Of a DNA stretch of 49,124 nt, positions 42,885 to 49,124 are shown piece after piece. The translations under genes and the position numbers were made by a program. Below the pieces are notes generated by a model that saw nothing but the letters and a program-made list of their open reading frames with translations, did not search any database and was not told the DNA's origin. Every line of letters starts with the position of its first letter. Position 1 is the stretch's first letter. This DNA comes from an uncultured Bacteroidota bacterium (GTDB lineage Bacteria; Bacteroidota; Bacteroidia; Bacteroidales; GWA2-32-17), in NCBI GenBank assembly GCA_903837285.1, contig CAILUD010000204.1:1-49124 (forward strand), given 5' to 3'.

Positions 42885-45164
42885 TTAAATTTTAATCCCG
42901 ATAAGAGTTATATCGTCAACTTGCTCGTTTTCGCCTTTCCATTTTAGTAAAGCTTCTGTAATACTTTGTTTTTGAATATTCATTTCAAATTTACTGTTTT
43001 CACAAAGTAGTTGTTTAAGTGCTTTTGCTTTAAGTTTTTTTCCTAGCTCACCGCCAAACTGATCTTCAAATCCATCTGATAACAAATAAATATTATCTCC
43101 TTTAGTTATTTTAATTGTTTGTAATTCAAAAGAGTTCATTTTATCATAATATGCAATAGGCATTTTATCGCCTTTGTATTCTGTTAATTCATTGTTTCTA
43201 ACAACGTATAGTGGATTATATGCTCCGGCAAATTTTAGTTCTAATTTATCAAGATCAATGGTACAAATTGCCATATCCATCCCATCTTTTACTTTCAAAT
43301 TGTTACTTTCTTCAATTAAGTTATTTTGCTGAAGTGAATCAATTATATAATCTCTTAAATTATTTAAAATTAAATCAGGTTGTGTAATTTGTTTATTAAT
43401 TATTATTTCTTTTAAACCCGAAATTCCAAGCATACTCATAAATGCACCAGGTACCCCATGTCCAGTGCAGTCTGCAACAGTAATGATTATTAAGTTATTT
43501 ATCTTTGCAGTCCAATAAAAGTCACCACTTACAATATCTTTTGGAAGAAATAATACAAAATATTCAGGTAATAACTTAGCTAATTCTTTGGGTAAAATTG
43601 CTTCTTGAATTCTTTGTGCGTAATGTATACTGTCTGTTTGTTCTCTATGTATTATTTCAATTTTATCTTTTTGTTCTAAAACTAAATCCCGCTGTGCTTC
43701 AATTTCATCACGTTGTGTTGTTATTTCTTCTTTTTGAAGTGAGATTTCAATGTTTTTTGATGTAAGAATAGTATTGGTTTTCTTTTTTTCAATATAGTTT
43801 TTAGTTATTACTATAACAATAAACAAAGTTAAAATTAGTACAACAAGTATCGCATTTCTTTGAGTAGCTTGTCTGCTAATTTGAGAATCTTTTAACACCT
43901 GATCTTTTTTAAGAAGTTTAATTTGTTGTTGTTTTTTCTGACCTTCATATTTTGCATCCATTTCTGCAATATTGCTTTCATATTCCATTTGATTTATAGA
44001 ATCTTTTAGATGAATTTGTTTTGCTAAATATTCCGAACACAGTTTATAATTTTCTGAATCTCCATAAATATCTGCTATTAATAAATAATTGTCACAAACA
44101 ATTCTAAGCTGAGAAGTTTCTCTTGCTAATTTATTACTTTCTAGTGCATATTCAAGAGCTTCTGTTCTTCTTTCTACTTCGAATAAATGAACAGCATATG
44201 ATCTTAAATAAAATGCAATTTCTGATTTGTTTTCAGTTTGTCTCGAGAAATTTAATGCATCTAAGCTATATATAATGGCCTTTTTATAAAGCTTTTTATC
44301 GGAGTACATATTGGCAATATTATTATTTATCATTGCCAAACCTTTTAAATCGTTTGTTTTCTTTAAAATATTTAGTGATTTGTTATAATATTCTATAGCT
44401 TTTTCTATATTGTTTAAATAATTATAATCAGTTGCTATATTACTATATGTACTAGAAATATGTTTGTTATCATTACCTAAATATGATAATGCTTTAAAGT
44501 TAGTTTCTAAAGATTTATTATATTCTTTTTTGTATTGGTAAAATAAAGCCAGATTGGTTAATATTACTGCAGCGTTTGATGTATCCTTATTTTTTTCGTA
44601 AATCTGTAATGCCTGAAGATAGTATTCTGCAGCTTTACCATATTCGCCAATATAAAAGTATCCAACGCCAATATTGCTATAAGAGTTTGATATACCTTTT
44701 TCGAATTTAATTTGTGTTGCAATACTCAGAGCTTTGTTATAAATGCGAATTGATTTTTCATATTCTCCTTGATCGGAATAGCTAATTCCAAGTAAATTGT
44801 AAATCAGACATTCATCTTCTTTGGAATTTATTTTTTTTGCAATATTAAAGCAACTGTCCAAATAATTGCTTGTGCTAATAAAATCACTCTTTAACTCATA
44901 ATAATCTGCTAAATTATAGTATGCTTTTAGCATACCTTTTTCATAATTAATGTTTTTCGAAAAATTTAAACTATAGCATGCAATAGAATAAGCAGAATCA
45001 GAATTTTCATTATAAATTTCTTTATACAATAAATTTAGTCTATTAATAAAACCAGTATCGGTTTTACATTTTAAATTTATTTTAAGTTCCGCAAATTTAT
45101 TGGTTTGAGCTTTTGTACTTATAATATATAGGAGAAAGAAAAAGATTAATAGCAGCTTTTGCAT
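42885..45164 (-). CDS. TPR-containing SpoIIE/PP2C-type serine phosphatase
   Basis: The 759-residue protein has a signal peptide/anchor (MQKLLLIFFFLLYIISTKA), at least seven TPR repeats (about residues 50-400; for example ISNSYSNIGVGYFYIGEYGK), one membrane helix (about 440-460), a coiled coil (ISLQKEEITTQRDEIEAQRD) and a SpoIIE-type phosphatase domain with FLPKDIVSGDFYW, VADCTGHGVPGAFMSMLGIS and IYLLSDGFEDQFGGELGKKL, in which the Asp pair binds Mn2+/Mg2+. It should dephosphorylate an anti-sigma-type partner, but no such gene is in view. The ATG at 45164 is preferred to one at 45173. Divergent from the ferredoxin gene by 208 bp. Confidence 0.85.
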   Translation of the reverse strand: MQKLLLIFFFLLYIISTKAQTNKFAELKINLKCKTDTGFINRLNLLYKEIYNENSDSAYSIACYSLNFSKNINYEKGMLKAYYNLADYYELKSDFISTSNYLDSCFNIAKKINSKEDECLIYNLLGISYSDQGEYEKSIRIYNKALSIATQIKFEKGISNSYSNIGVGYFYIGEYGKAAEYYLQALQIYEKNKDTSNAAVILTNLALFYQYKKEYNKSLETNFKALSYLGNDNKHISSTYSNIATDYNYLNNIEKAIEYYNKSLNILKKTNDLKGLAMINNNIANMYSDKKLYKKAIIYSLDALNFSRQTENKSEIAFYLRSYAVHLFEVERRTEALEYALESNKLARETSQLRIVCDNYLLIADIYGDSENYKLCSEYLAKQIHLKDSINQMEYESNIAEMDAKYEGQKKQQQIKLLKKDQVLKDSQISRQATQRNAILVVLILTLFIVIVITKNYIEKKKTNTILTSKNIEISLQKEEITTQRDEIEAQRDLVLEQKDKIEIIHREQTDSIHYAQRIQEAILPKELAKLLPEYFVLFLPKDIVSGDFYWTAKINNLIIITVADCTGHGVPGAFMSMLGISGLKEIIINKQITQPDLILNNLRDYIIDSLQQNNLIEESNNLKVKDGMDMAICTIDLDKLELKFAGAYNPLYVVRNNELTEYKGDKMPIAYYDKMNSFELQTIKITKGDNIYLLSDGFEDQFGGELGKKLKAKALKQLLCENSKFEMNIQKQSITEALLKWKGENEQVDDITLIGIKI

Positions 45165-45272
45165 AAAAATCAAAATTTAATATTGAGTTTAAAATTAGTG
45201 TTTAATATTTAAAAATTTACTTTTTACTAAGCAATTCTGTTTGGTGCAATGTAGAAATATATTTTTATCAGT

Positions 45273-45288
45273 CATGTTAAAAAACATG
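45273..45288. promoter_or_regulatory. Candidate operator CATGTT-AAAA-AACATG upstream of the hcp cluster
   Basis: A perfect six-base dyad separated by four bases; the 5-N4-5 core ATGTT-N4-AACAT is the layout of CRP/FNR-type sites. It lies eight bases upstream of the -33 element of the next promoter. Confidence 0.6.
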
Positions 45289-45296
45289 TAATTTAA

Positions 45297-45328
45297 TTTG
45301 GTGGATTAAAATATTGATCATACATTTG
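45297..45328 (+). promoter_or_regulatory. Promoter of the ferredoxin-hcp cluster
   Basis: TTTG at 45297-45300, 20 bp, TACATTTG at 45321-45328: both elements and spacing fit the Bacteroidota consensus, the best match I found in the window. The ferredoxin ATG is 44 bp further on. Confidence 0.75.
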
Positions 45329-45372
45329 AGTAATGAAATACTTAAATTCCTATAACGTATAACTCTCTGAAT

Positions 45373-46218
45373 ATGAAACGTAAAATTGTCAAGATAGATG
45401 AAGATTTATGCAATGGTTGTTCACTTTGTATTCCGAATTGTCAGGAAGGTGCACTTCAAATCATTGATGGTAAGGTAAGATTAATAAGCGATTTGTTTTG
45501 CGATGGCTTAGGTGCTTGTTTAGGGCATTGTCCAGAAGGTGCTATTTCAATTGAAGAAAGAGAAGCAGAACCCTATGATGAAAGAAAAGTAATGGAAATA
45601 ATTTCAAAGCAAGGTGAGAATACAATTATTGCTCATTTAAAACATTTGAAAGAACACGGTGAAAACGTATATTATGCACAAGGCATTGAATTTTTAAAAG
45701 AAAAGAATATTAATATAAACTTAAATAAAGAAGTAAAAATGGAAAATCATTCACATTGCAACTGTCCCGGTTCAGAAGAAAAATCATTTAATACAAAACC
45801 GGAAAGCAACAATGACGCACAAATGGGATCGCAAAAATCAGAATTAAGACAATGGCCGGTGCAAATGCATCTTGTAAATCCCATGGCTCCTTACTTTAAA
45901 GATTCTGATTTATTGTTAGCAGCAGATTGCGTTCCTTTTTCGATGGGAAATTTTCACTCTACTCATTTAAAAGGAAGAAGTCTTGCTATTGCTTGTCCAA
46001 AATTAGATTCAAATCAAGAAATTTATATGGACAAGCTTGTTACCATGATTGATGAAGCAAAAATTAACACAATTACTGTAATGATAATGGAAGTTCCATG
46101 TTGTGGTGGTTTACTTAGAATGGTGCAATTGGCTCAAGAAAAAGCATCACGAAAAGTTCCTGTAAAATCAATTGTTGTTAGTCTACAAGGCGAAATTATT
46201 CAAGAAAGTTGGATGTAA
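45373..46218 (+). CDS. 4Fe-4S ferredoxin-like protein linked to Hcp
   Basis: The 281-residue protein has an N-terminal ferredoxin domain: first cluster CNGCSLCIPNC (Cys 13, 16, 19, 23); the second (Cys 43, 49, 53) has Leu at position 46 where a cysteine usually sits, so it may carry a 3Fe-4S cluster or another fourth ligand. A middle linker is followed by a conserved C-terminal domain (WPVQMHLVNPMAPYFKDSDL, LLAADCVPFSMGNFHSTHLK, MEVPCCGGLLRMVQLAQEKA) with more cysteines. Proteins of this form often sit beside hcp in anaerobes and are thought to give it electrons; that is from memory of the family. It has a good promoter and an upstream dyad, and hcp begins 39 bp later. Confidence 0.8.
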   Translation: MKRKIVKIDEDLCNGCSLCIPNCQEGALQIIDGKVRLISDLFCDGLGACLGHCPEGAISIEEREAEPYDERKVMEIISKQGENTIIAHLKHLKEHGENVYYAQGIEFLKEKNININLNKEVKMENHSHCNCPGSEEKSFNTKPESNNDAQMGSQKSELRQWPVQMHLVNPMAPYFKDSDLLLAADCVPFSMGNFHSTHLKGRSLAIACPKLDSNQEIYMDKLVTMIDEAKINTITVMIMEVPCCGGLLRMVQLAQEKASRKVPVKSIVVSLQGEIIQESWM

Positions 46219-46257
46219 AAATAGTTATTAGTGTTAAATAAATTAAATAAAATTATT

Positions 46258-47937
46258 ATGAGTATGTTTTGTTATCAATGTCAGGAAGCAGCAAAAGGCG
46301 TTGCTTGTACAGTAAATGGTGTTTGTGGTAAATCAGATGATTTATCAGCATCTATGGATGTTTTAATCTACGCATGTAAAGGTATTTCTATACTTGCAAA
46401 TGAAGCAAGAAAAAGTAATGTCGAAAACAGTGAAGTAGATAAATTTGTTTTTGATGCATTATTTATGACTATTACGAATGCAAATTTCGATAAGTCGGCT
46501 ATTTATGCAAAAGTTGAAGAAGGTTTAAAGCTAAAAGCTAAGTTTGAAGCTGAACTTGATGCTAAAGGTGTTAAAATTGATAAAACTTTACTTCACGAAT
46601 CGGCAAAATGGACTGCAAATTCTGTAAATGAGTTTGAAGCAAAAGCAGAAAAAGCCAGTATTTTAAGCACAGTAAACGAAGATGTGCGTTCGCTTCGTGA
46701 ACTTTTAATTTATGGAATTAAAGGTATGGCTGCATATGCAGAACATGCTAATAATTTAGGTTATGATGATAAAGCAGTTTATGAATTTATGCATCGTGGA
46801 TTAGCTGCAACAACTGATGATACATTATCTGCCGATCAACTTGTAGCACTTGTTTTAGAATGCGGTAAAAATGGAGTTAGCGTAATGGCTCTTCTCGATA
46901 AAGCAAATACAACTGCTTATGGTAATCCCGAAATTACAAAAGTAAATATCGGTGTTAGAAAAAATCCGGCCATTTTAATTAGCGGTCACGATTTAAAAGA
47001 TATGGAAGAGTTGTTAGAGCAAACAAATGGAACTGGAGTTGACGTTTATACTCATAGCGAAATGTTGCCAGCACAGTATTATCCTGCTTTTAAAAAACAC
47101 AGTCATTTAGCTGGAAATTACGGTAATGCATGGTGGAAACAAACTGAAGAATTCGAGTCTTTTAATGGTCCAATTTTATTCACAACAAATTGCATTGTTC
47201 CTCCAACAAATATCGCTGGTTATAAAGATAGAATATACACTACCGGCGCATCTGGTTTAGCCGGAGCAAAGCATATAGCAAACCGAGCAAAAGATGGTAA
47301 AAAAGATTTTTCTGAAATTATTGCTCATGCAAAAAAATGTGCTTCACCTACTGAAATTGAAACAGGAGAAATAGTGGGAGGCTTTGCACATAATCAGGTT
47401 TTACAATTAGCAGATAAAGTTGTTGAGGCAGTAAAATCAGGTGCTATACGTAAATTTTTTGTTATGGCAGGTTGTGATGGCAGACAAAAAGATAGAAATT
47501 ATTATGAAGAATTTGCTGCTAAACTTCCAATGGATACAGTAATTCTAACCGCAGGTTGTGCAAAATATCGTTATAATAAATTAGCATTAGGAGATATTGG
47601 TGGAATACCAAGAGTTTTAGATGCTGGTCAATGTAACGATTCGTACTCACTTGCAGTTATTGCTTTAACTTTAAAAGATGTATTTAAATTAGAAGATATT
47701 AACGATCTTCCAATTGCATACAATATTGCCTGGTATGAACAAAAAGCTGTTATTGTTTTACTTGCATTATTATCTCTTGGGGTAAAGAAAATTCATTTAG
47801 GACCAACACTTCCTGCTTTTCTTTCTCCAAACGTAGCAAAAGTATTGGTAGATAATTTTGGTATTGCAGGAATTGGCTCCGTTGACGAGGACATGAAAAT
47901 GTTTTTGCAACCTGAATTAGAATTAGAGCATAATTAA
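46258..47937 (+). CDS. hcp: Hybrid cluster protein, class I type
   Basis: Hcp is a high-affinity nitric oxide reductase (often annotated as hydroxylamine reductase); it also drives protein S-nitrosylation in some bacteria. The 559-residue protein has N-terminal 4Fe-4S ligands [19 protein letters not shown] (CX2CX8CX5C, the anaerobe or Desulfovibrio class I spacing) and hybrid-cluster residues in [72 protein letters not shown] and [15 protein letters not shown] at 46258 is preferred to an upstream GTG at 46231. It is downstream of the ferredoxin gene and upstream of a long hairpin and the cupin/BFD genes. Confidence 0.95.
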   Translation: MSMFCYQCQEAAKGVACTVNGVCGKSDDLSASMDVLIYACKGISILANEARKSNVENSEVDKFVFDALFMTITNANFDKSAIYAKVEEGLKLKAKFEAELDAKGVKIDKTLLHESAKWTANSVNEFEAKAEKASILSTVNEDVRSLRELLIYGIKGMAAYAEHANNLGYDDKAVYEFMHRGLAATTDDTLSADQLVALVLECGKNGVSVMALLDKANTTAYGNPEITKVNIGVRKNPAILISGHDLKDMEELLEQTNGTGVDVYTHSEMLPAQYYPAFKKHSHLAGNYGNAWWKQTEEFESFNGPILFTTNCIVPPTNIAGYKDRIYTTGASGLAGAKHIANRAKDGKKDFSEIIAHAKKCASPTEIETGEIVGGFAHNQVLQLADKVVEAVKSGAIRKFFVMAGCDGRQKDRNYYEEFAAKLPMDTVILTAGCAKYRYNKLALGDIGGIPRVLDAGQCNDSYSLAVIALTLKDVFKLEDINDLPIAYNIAWYEQKAVIVLLALLSLGVKKIHLGPTLPAFLSPNVAKVLVDNFGIAGIGSVDEDMKMFLQPELELEHN

Positions 47938-47977
47938 TCATATTAAAAGATACATTTATCAAATAAATTTTAAGGAT

Positions 47978-48026
47978 AGTCTGATTTGAATTAATTTTAT
48001 TATTTAGAATTAATTCAAATTAGACT
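47978..48026. terminator. Long hairpin between hcp and the cupin genes
   Basis: Nineteen-base arms (47978-47996 and 48008-48026) match at 18 of 19 positions, the exception being a G-U pair; the loop is 11 bases. It is AU-rich without a long T tract, so it might partly terminate, block ribosome or RNase passage, or protect the hcp mRNA end. Confidence 0.6.
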
Positions 48027-48047
48027 TCTTAGTTAAAATAAAAAATT

Positions 48048-48380
48048 ATGAGTTCAATTACATTTAATCATTCTACAATTTTTGATTTAGCCAAAAGTGT
48101 AGATTACTCTGATGGATCAGTAGTAAGTAAAACAATAACTAAAAAAACAACCGGAAATTTATCGCTTTTTGCATTTGATAAAGGACAAGGATTAAGCGAA
48201 CATTCTGCACCATTTGATGCAATTATTCAGATTCTTGATGGAAATGCTGAAATATCAATAGATAAAAAACCATATAATCTTACTAAAGGTGATTTTATTA
48301 TAATGCCAGCAAATATACCTCATTCTGTTTTTGCACACGAAAAGTTTAAAATGCTTTTAACTATGATAAAAGGAGAGTAA
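48048..48380 (+). CDS. Small cupin-fold protein (cupin 1)
   Basis: The 110-residue single cupin has the pattern FDKGQGLSEHSAPFDAIIQI then LDGNAEISI (motif 1 with His 52) and LTKGDFIIMPANIPHSVFA (motif 2 with His 92). The two histidines suggest a metal site of reduced type. It is cytoplasmic (no signal). The function is unknown; in this place, directly downstream of hcp and before the BFD-like gene, a role in a redox or nitrosative-stress response is inferred. It has no Shine-Dalgarno but an A-rich leader. The next ATG is just two bases after its stop. Confidence 0.75.
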   Translation: MSSITFNHSTIFDLAKSVDYSDGSVVSKTITKKTTGNLSLFAFDKGQGLSEHSAPFDAIIQILDGNAEISIDKKPYNLTKGDFIIMPANIPHSVFAHEKFKMLLTMIKGE

Positions 48381-48381
48381 T

Positions 48382-48561
48382 ATGAATACAAATGAAGTTA
48401 TTTGTACTTGTGCAGAAATTAATGAGCAACAAATAGTTTCTGCAATAAGAAACCAAAATCTAAAAACACTAGATGAGGTTTGTGAAACAACTGGAGCGGG
48501 TATGGTTTGTGGTGGTTGTAGGCCGGTAATTCAGGAAATTTTAAACAAATTAAACAAATGA
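48382..48561 (+). CDS. BFD-like [2Fe-2S] protein, 59 residues
   Basis: This short reading frame starts at ATG 48382 and translates to a BFD-like (2Fe-2S)-binding domain: CTC near residue 8 and CGGC near residue 43 (MVCGGCRPVI), the four-cysteine pattern of bacterioferritin-associated ferredoxin and of the BFD domain in nitrite reductase NirB and NifU. The helical middle (QQIVSAIRNQNLKTLDEVCE) also fits. AAAGGAGAG lies about four bases upstream. It begins one base after cupin 1 and its TGA overlaps the ATG of cupin 2 by four bases (ATGA), so the three are translationally coupled. It could act as an electron shuttle or cluster donor; that is inferred. Confidence 0.85.
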   Translation: MNTNEVICTCAEINEQQIVSAIRNQNLKTLDEVCETTGAGMVCGGCRPVIQEILNKLNK

Positions 48562-48872
48562 TTAATATTACTAGTTATGAAAACGCAAGCCAGGTTAGAT
48601 TCGATATAGAGGCTAAAAAAATGTTTTCAAATAATAAAGTAGAGTTAATTAAACTTAGCATAAAGCCTGGCGAAGAAATAGAAATACACAAAAACTCTTT
48701 TGATGTTATTTTTTATGTGGTTTCAGGTAAGGGTGATTTAACAATTGAGCTAGAAAAAGTTGAAGTTTGCTCAAACTCAACTGTTTTTGTTAACCAAAAC
48801 TCATTAAGAGGTTGGAAAAATAATTCTGAAAATTATTTAGAATTATTAGTTGTAAAACTATTTTGCAACTAG
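48558..48872 (+). CDS. Small cupin-fold protein (cupin 2)
   Basis: The 104-residue cupin is a paralogue of cupin 1, with LSIKPGEEIEIHKNSFDVIF and YVVSGKGDLTIELEKVEV as motif 1 (His 44). Motif 2 reads STVFVNQNSLRGWKNNSENY and lacks the usual histidine, so it probably does not bind metal the same way, if at all. The start overlaps the BFD stop (ATGA). It is the last gene before the tandem repeat. Function is unknown. Confidence 0.75.
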   Translation: MINITSYENASQVRFDIEAKKMFSNNKVELIKLSIKPGEEIEIHKNSFDVIFYVVSGKGDLTIELEKVEVCSNSTVFVNQNSLRGWKNNSENYLELLVVKLFCN

Positions 48873-48909
48873 AATGTTTTTTTTTATAGTTTTAGCATAA
48901 GTTAATAGT

Positions 48910-49124
48910 GTAATAACTATGTAATAACAGGTAGTAATCACGAAGTAATGGTTCTGTAATAATGCAAAGTAACAGATATTCATATGTAGTAATTGGGTAA
49001 TATTGGACAAGTAATACTGTAGTATTGATGTAGTAACAATGTAATAACAGGTAGTAATCAAGTAGTAATGACTTTGTAATGATATGAAGTAATGGATACT
49101 GTAATGTAGTAATCAGGTAATATT
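48910..49124. repeat. 120-bp tandem repeat with GTAAT sub-repeats, continuing past the window
   Basis: The sequence from 48919 recurs in register from 49039 with period exactly 120 bp, including ATGTAATAACAGGTAGTAAT at both sites. Within each unit GTAAT or GTAGTAA occurs every 8-14 bases, most often 11-13. All plus-strand frames are closed by stops; the unit is cut by the window end. Confidence 0.8.

Noticed and set aside
48858..49061. A 67-residue minus-strand reading frame in the tandem repeat, with repeated Ile-Thr-Thr-Cys-Tyr-Tyr
   Set aside because: It is a by-product of the 120-bp repeat being free of stops in one frame; it has a TTG start, no ribosome-binding site, low-complexity composition and overlaps cupin 2's end.
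48910..49124. Possible CRISPR array
   Set aside because: The unit is 120 bp and continuous with no unique spacers between conserved short repeats, and no cas genes are nearby.

Overview
This 49 kb window is AT-rich and comes from a member of the Bacteroidota. The evidence is a PorP/SprF protein beside a type IX secretion (T9SS) type B cargo, a second protein with a T9SS type A C-terminal domain, TAnnTTTG promoter elements, A-rich leaders with few Shine-Dalgarno sites, and a complex I operon lacking nuoE, nuoF and nuoG. Class I Hcp, iron-sulfur proteins and an 11-subunit complex I fit an anaerobe or microaerophile. WaaA and several outer-membrane proteins show a Gram-negative envelope. I saw no rRNA, tRNA, CRISPR array or prophage.

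Layout. 1-5.1 kb: PorP/SprF (cut by the window edge), a type B cargo, aquaporin and a GT-C glycosyltransferase with TPRs. 5.1-7.9 kb (minus): YwqK-like protein, YihY, NadC, DUF4783. 8.0-12.9 kb (plus): rlmH, a 1,225-residue sensor kinase, birA. 13-18.5 kb: a lipoprotein, an rRNA/tRNA methyltransferase, a secreted nuclease with an added OB-like domain, rnhB, an SRPBCC protein, and pyrE back to back with a NUDIX gene. 18.5-23.9 kb: a very large surface protein, a lipoprotein and a small outer-membrane protein. 23.9-28.2 kb: waaA, dxs and an EamA transporter. 28.2-28.9 kb: an ORF6N gene on a small insertion flanked by 80-bp direct repeats copied from the start of the EamA gene. 29-31.5 kb: T9SS type A protein, EFR1 flavodoxin/ferredoxin, small unknown gene. 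31.5-41.4 kb (minus): nuoABCDHIJKLMN. 41.7-45.2 kb: mntP, an Rrf2 regulator with three cysteines, and a TPR/SpoIIE phosphatase. 45.4-48.9 kb (plus): ferredoxin, hcp, cupin, 59-residue BFD-like [2Fe-2S] protein, cupin. The right edge is a non-coding 120-bp tandem repeat.

The most interesting parts are: (1) the hcp cluster, a probable nitrosative-stress unit with a well-formed promoter, an upstream dyad and three tiny cupin/BFD genes; (2) the ORF6N insertion, where a palindrome in the promoter resembles one inside the gene's own conserved LRSQ motif; (3) start signals suggesting leaderless mRNAs, plus two divergent start codons that touch with no gap; (4) the edge repeat. Assignments rest on reading motifs and family resemblance; no database search was run.
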